From an uncultured Burkholderiales bacterium (GTDB taxonomy: Bacteria > Pseudomonadota > Gammaproteobacteria > Burkholderiales > Burkholderiaceae_C), in contig CAIMNS010000069.1 of assembly GCA_903842945.1 (NCBI GenBank), forward strand, positions 1 through 51,233: a stretch of DNA of 51,233 nt. Direction: 5' to 3'. A program made the position numbers and the translations under genes. This document shows, piece after piece, positions 47,556-51,233 of the stretch (position 1 is its first letter; the number at the start of each line of letters is the position of its first letter). Under the pieces are notes generated by a model. The model did no database searches, had not been told where the DNA came from, and saw only the letters and a list, made by a program, of their open reading frames with translations.

Positions 47556-47858
47556 AATGTTATTTTATAATTAATTTATAGAGACACTTAAAAACTAAAT
47601 CAATATAGAACAAGTATAGATGATAGGGAGTTTAAATAGAGTACTCAAATTGTGAAGTTTTTTTGTGAAAATTTAAAGATGATTGCAAAATTTGAAGGAC
47701 ACAGTCCTCTAGTCCTAAAAATTGATTAAAAATATATTCTATAAATGCAAATTAAAACATTGTGCTTCAGGTATAAATTCACTTTTAAAAAAATTCTATA
47801 ATTATAAAATATTTGAAAATCCATTAAACTTAAAAAATCTTAAAATTAGATATTAGAA

Positions 47859-48902
47859 ATGACACTAAAAATTACATTAACTGGCGATATCAATTTGATG
47901 AATGTAGTAGATGCCTCTATTCCCTTTCGACTAATGAAGGATGAGTTACAACAATCTGATCTTGTATTTTCAAACTTAGAGTGCTGTCTTTATGAGCCTG
48001 AACACACCCATTCGGTAAATAATGAGGGTTTTTACGCTAATCCGATAGTTGCTGCAAATGCTTTAAAAAATGGGAATATTAAAGTTGTAAGTTTAGCTAA
48101 CAACGTCAATTATGGCCATGATGCAATATTGAAATCTATTGAAGAGCTTGACAAGGTAGGATTAATGCACACTGGTGCGGGCGAGAATAAAGATCAAGCC
48201 ATAAAACCCGTCATATTAGAAAGCCAAGGTATAAAGATTGGTTTTTTGGCTCGAACTTCTGTCTATTGGAATACCCATCATGAAGCTCAAAAAGACTCAT
48301 CAGGTGTTGCGGTCCTTCGTGGACATACAGCTTATCAAGTACCATCTTATAAGGTTAAAGCAGAGATTCCACCTTTTAATCGGCCCGGAATACCCCCCAT
48401 TGTGGTGACCTGGGCTGACAGAGTTTATTTAGAAGAACTGGTTCAGCAGATTAAAGAATTGAAAAAGTCATGCGATTTTGTTGTGATTTCCTGTCATTGG
48501 GGACTTTGGAGCGAAGTTTTAGAATACATGACTGAGATCGCACACGCAGCTATTAATGCTGGAGCAGACGTCATTTTTGGTCATGGGCCACATTTATCCT
48601 TACCAGTTGAAATCTATTGTGGGAAACCTATATTTTATGGGTTGGGTAGTTTTTCATTTCATACCGGACACAATGGTAGAAAGCATGGTAACTGGGTCGG
48701 TGAAATGCCGCAAATTATTTTGAGTAAAGAAAAAATAGAAGAAATTTCTTTTAAATTGATTAGGCATAACAATCTTAACGAGACCTACTGTTGTGATTTA
48801 GATCAGGAGACTGAAACAATTGATGATCTTATTAAACAAAGTGCAAATAAAAACTGTGAACTGCATGTTTCGGGTCAATCCATCATTGTGAAAACAAGAT
48901 AA
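47859..48902 (+). CDS. CapA-family (poly-gamma-glutamate synthesis type) protein
   Basis: ITLTGDINLMNVVD; LVFSNLECCLYEPEH; VVSLANNVNYGHDAILKSIEELDKVGLMHTGAG; DFVVISCHWGLWSE; GADVIFGHGPHLSLPVEIYCGKPIFYGLGSF. Confidence 0.88.
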   Translation: MTLKITLTGDINLMNVVDASIPFRLMKDELQQSDLVFSNLECCLYEPEHTHSVNNEGFYANPIVAANALKNGNIKVVSLANNVNYGHDAILKSIEELDKVGLMHTGAGENKDQAIKPVILESQGIKIGFLARTSVYWNTHHEAQKDSSGVAVLRGHTAYQVPSYKVKAEIPPFNRPGIPPIVVTWADRVYLEELVQQIKELKKSCDFVVISCHWGLWSEVLEYMTEIAHAAINAGADVIFGHGPHLSLPVEIYCGKPIFYGLGSFSFHTGHNGRKHGNWVGEMPQIILSKEKIEEISFKLIRHNNLNETYCCDLDQETETIDDLIKQSANKNCELHVSGQSIIVKTR

Positions 48903-48922
48903 AAAGATAAGTAGGTGCTAAA

Positions 48923-49912
48923 TTGTATAAGTTCTCTTTTAAATTCTTTTTTTCTTTTGCAATAGTTTTTTTCAGCGATTTTCTAATTGCCGAAACGATT
49001 GACTCAACAGGATCAATTAACTATCCAACAAAACCTATCCATCTAATTGTGCCTTTTCCCCCAGGTGGTGGAAATGACTTTATTGCTAGATTTATTGCAC
49101 AACGTCTAACCACAGGACTAAAGCAATCTGTGATTGTGGAAAATAAAGCCGGCGCTGGGGGATTATTGGGAACAGAATTTGCCATTAGATCATTACCAGA
49201 TGGCTACACAATTTTATTAATTTCTGCAAGCTATACAGTTAATTCTGCACTTTATCCATTGAAATATGACCCAATTACAGACATTCAAGCAATTGGTCAA
49301 GTTTCACAGGGCGCTTTTGTCTTGGTCTCCAATCCCTCGTTACCAGTAAATAGCATAAGCGATCTAATTAGCTACTCACGATCTGCTTCTGTCCTGAGTA
49401 TTGCGTCTTCAGGCCATGGGAGTGTGTTGCACCTTTCAGCCGAGTTATTAATGAGCAAAGCTGGAATCAAGCTTTTGCACGTACCCTACAAAGGGGGAGG
49501 GCCTGCTTTAAGTGATACCCTATCGGGTCAAACGCAGTTATTTTTTAGTACGCCTTCAATTGCGTTGCCATTTATTAAATCAGGTAAATTAAAAGCTTTA
49601 GGCGTTACAACGTTAAAAAGAACTCCGGTTCTGCCAGATGTACCGACGCTACAAGAGTCTGGTGTGGTAGGGTATGAAGTCAATGTTTGGCATGGACTTA
49701 TTGCTCCTAAAGGTACTCACCAAGGCGTAATTCAAAAAATTAACCAGGAGTTAATAAAAGCATTTAACAGTAAAGAAGCTGTCGATCTTTTAGAGAAGGA
49801 TGGAGTTTATCCTTCAGTGGGTACGCCTCAGCAATTTGATGCTTTAATAAAAAGAGAAATAACTAACTGGAAAGAGTTAGTTAAAAAATCAAATATAAGC
49901 TTGGAGCCTTAA
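48923..49912 (+). CDS. Bug/TctC-family substrate-binding protein
   Basis: YPTKPIHLIVPFPPGGGNDFIARFIAQRLTTGLKQSVIVENKAGAGGLLGTEFAIRSLPDGYTIL; the ORF track's first codon is TTG. Confidence 0.94.
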   Translation: MYKFSFKFFFSFAIVFFSDFLIAETIDSTGSINYPTKPIHLIVPFPPGGGNDFIARFIAQRLTTGLKQSVIVENKAGAGGLLGTEFAIRSLPDGYTILLISASYTVNSALYPLKYDPITDIQAIGQVSQGAFVLVSNPSLPVNSISDLISYSRSASVLSIASSGHGSVLHLSAELLMSKAGIKLLHVPYKGGGPALSDTLSGQTQLFFSTPSIALPFIKSGKLKALGVTTLKRTPVLPDVPTLQESGVVGYEVNVWHGLIAPKGTHQGVIQKINQELIKAFNSKEAVDLLEKDGVYPSVGTPQQFDALIKREITNWKELVKKSNISLEP

Positions 49913-49996
49913 ATTGATGAAATAGAGGAAGTTGCCCAATTGGATTAATTGAGTTAGATACAAATTTGCTCCATGAATATGCTTTTTTAAATGAAA

Positions 49997-51233
49997 TTAA
50001 AACAAATCAGGAAGTTGATTTAAGTTGGTTAAATTTTCTAGATCTAAAAAAGCATTGAACCAGCTTTCGGCATTAACAAATTTACATTTTTGAGTATGAT
50101 TCATGAATCTTTGTTTTAATTGAGAAACACTTAATGGGTTTTCTGGTGAACCCATAAAATTGTCGCATTCAATAGTATATTCATTACCATTTTGTAGTAA
50201 TACTTTAAGTGTAGATGTCCAAGAAGATCTCTCTAAAGCATCACTGTAAGCCTTCATCGTTATTTTTTTACAATTATTTATGATATTTTGGTTGTTAACA
50301 ATTTCATCGAGAAAAACGCTCGGATCACTTACATCGTTATCCATCGCTATAGCTAAGCAAAATGGGACACTGTATTGAGCTTGCTTAATATCCCTTGGCT
50401 CTCTAATATCGTGATGAGTGAGAATTTTTTCTGGAACAAGTAAGTCACATCTTTGGATGTCACTTGAGTTAAACGAATATTTATTCATCAATAAATATAA
50501 AGAATGAATTAAAGGATGTGCCGTGATATGACAAGGATAAGCCTTTAAGCAAATCTTAGAGGTTTCCCATTCAGTCCCCAAATTTTTAGTTAAAAGTTCA
50601 GAATCTCTAGAACTGCAAAATGTATCTAAAAAACCAAACTTCCCCTCGAGTATAGTTTCTGGTCCTTCAAAGCCCTCATAAGCTAAACGGGATGCCAAAA
50701 CTCCACTTTCACAAGCCTTTCCCAGGTGCAAGCGTTTAACCTCAGAGCCGCGCTTTGATTTAGTAAAAGCCAATAAACCACTTGATAGTGAACCTGCAAT
50801 TCCAAGCGCGTTGGAAAGTTGAAGTGAGTTTAATCCTTGAACCAATCCGCCTGAGACGGCAGCGCCAAATACCCCCGTAAGGCCTGGTGCATGGAATCCT
50901 AATTTTTCTGAGCTATGTTGAGATGCAGAACCAATGCGAAACATAACTTCGCACCCCGCTACGAATGACCTTAATAGAGTTTCACCTCCCACACTCAATT
51001 CTTGACCAATTGCAAAAGCTGGAGGAAAAAGTGTGGCACCAGGATGAACGCCGGCTCCAGGTTTTCGTAAGCTATCTTGTTCAAAAGCATGAGCAAATGC
51101 TCCGTTAACTAAAGCAGCATAAGGAGCTTGTAAACGGATATTACTAGATCCTAAAACTTGAGATTTACCACCGCTGCCGTATGATTTAGCGTAGGTAGCA
51201 ATTTTTTGACTCCAAGGAAATTGAGAACCAAAA
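49997..51233 (-). CDS. MmgE/PrpD-family protein, truncated by window edge
   Basis: The frame stays open upstream of the listed Met to the edge: FGSQFPWSQKIATYAKSYGSGGKSQVLGSSNIRLQAPYAALVNGAFAHAFEQDSLRKPGAGVHPGATLFPPAFAIGQELSVGGETLLRSFVAGCEVMFRIG..., the MmgE/PrpD core. Confidence 0.93.
   Translation of the reverse strand, partial: FGSQFPWSQKIATYAKSYGSGGKSQVLGSSNIRLQAPYAALVNGAFAHAFEQDSLRKPGAGVHPGATLFPPAFAIGQELSVGGETLLRSFVAGCEVMFRIGSASQHSSEKLGFHAPGLTGVFGAAVSGGLVQGLNSLQLSNALGIAGSLSSGLLAFTKSKRGSEVKRLHLGKACESGVLASRLAYEGFEGPETILEGKFGFLDTFCSSRDSELLTKNLGTEWETSKICLKAYPCHITAHPLIHSLYLLMNKYSFNSSDIQRCDLLVPEKILTHHDIREPRDIKQAQYSVPFCLAIAMDNDVSDPSVFLDEIVNNQNIINNCKKITMKAYSDALERSSWTSTLKVLLQNGNEYTIECDNFMGSPENPLSVSQLKQRFMNHTQKCKFVNAESWFNAFLDLENLTNLNQLPDLF

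Noticed and set aside
1-51233. CRISPR array or cas genes
   Set aside because: No regularly spaced repeat-spacer pattern and no Cas motifs seen on reading the window.
1-51233. Phage structural genes, rRNA, complete IS element, or integrase
   Set aside because: None recognised; only an IS256-type transposase remnant is present, which is why the tRNA-nested islet is notable.

Overview
The window looks like a Burkholderiales-type (beta-proteobacterial) chromosome segment; the lineage is inferred from gene content and was not tested. It falls into several blocks. (1) 1-4.8 kb, metal/cofactor locus: edge-truncated CobW/G3E GTPase, NikR, a nickel/cobalt transporter, an EutA-like reactivase with His-rich ends, and a 2Fe-2S/FAD oxidoreductase. 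(2) 4.9-15.1 kb, IclR regulator facing a long operon: Fe3+-type ABC permease and ATPase, three cupin genes, two related solute-binding proteins, and an MFS transporter. (3) 15.2-19.7 kb: J-domain protein, a Pro/His/Ala-repeat small ORF, a delta-class carbonic anhydrase-like protein, an IS256-type transposase remnant, ParDE, and tRNA-Ser(CGA). (4) 19.7-28.7 kb, cell-shape/division cluster: minCDE, four bactofilins, two M23 peptidases, and two RodZ-like HTH/TM proteins. (5) 28.9-33.9 kb: HiPIP, GT2-GtrA / GT39 / PAP2 genes, and DUF1232. (6) 33.99-35.0 kb: a CAU-anticodon tRNA followed by an 819-bp islet carrying a zeta-toxin-like gene and a small partner ORF. The islet is bounded by a 54-bp exact repeat of the tRNA 3' part and followed by what looks like a decayed second copy. 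No integrase is visible. (7) 35.2-51.2 kb, AT-rich catabolic region: five Bug/TctC solute-binding proteins, a molybdenum hydroxylase, a bicupin, a decarboxylase-like protein, a class II aldolase, an FAD monooxygenase, an amidohydrolase, CapA and MmgE/PrpD. The strongest candidates for something undescribed are the integrase-less tRNA-nested toxin islet(s), the bactofilin/M23/RodZ-like cluster, and the His-rich EutA-like protein in a nickel locus. All family calls come from reading motifs by eye; no database search was run.
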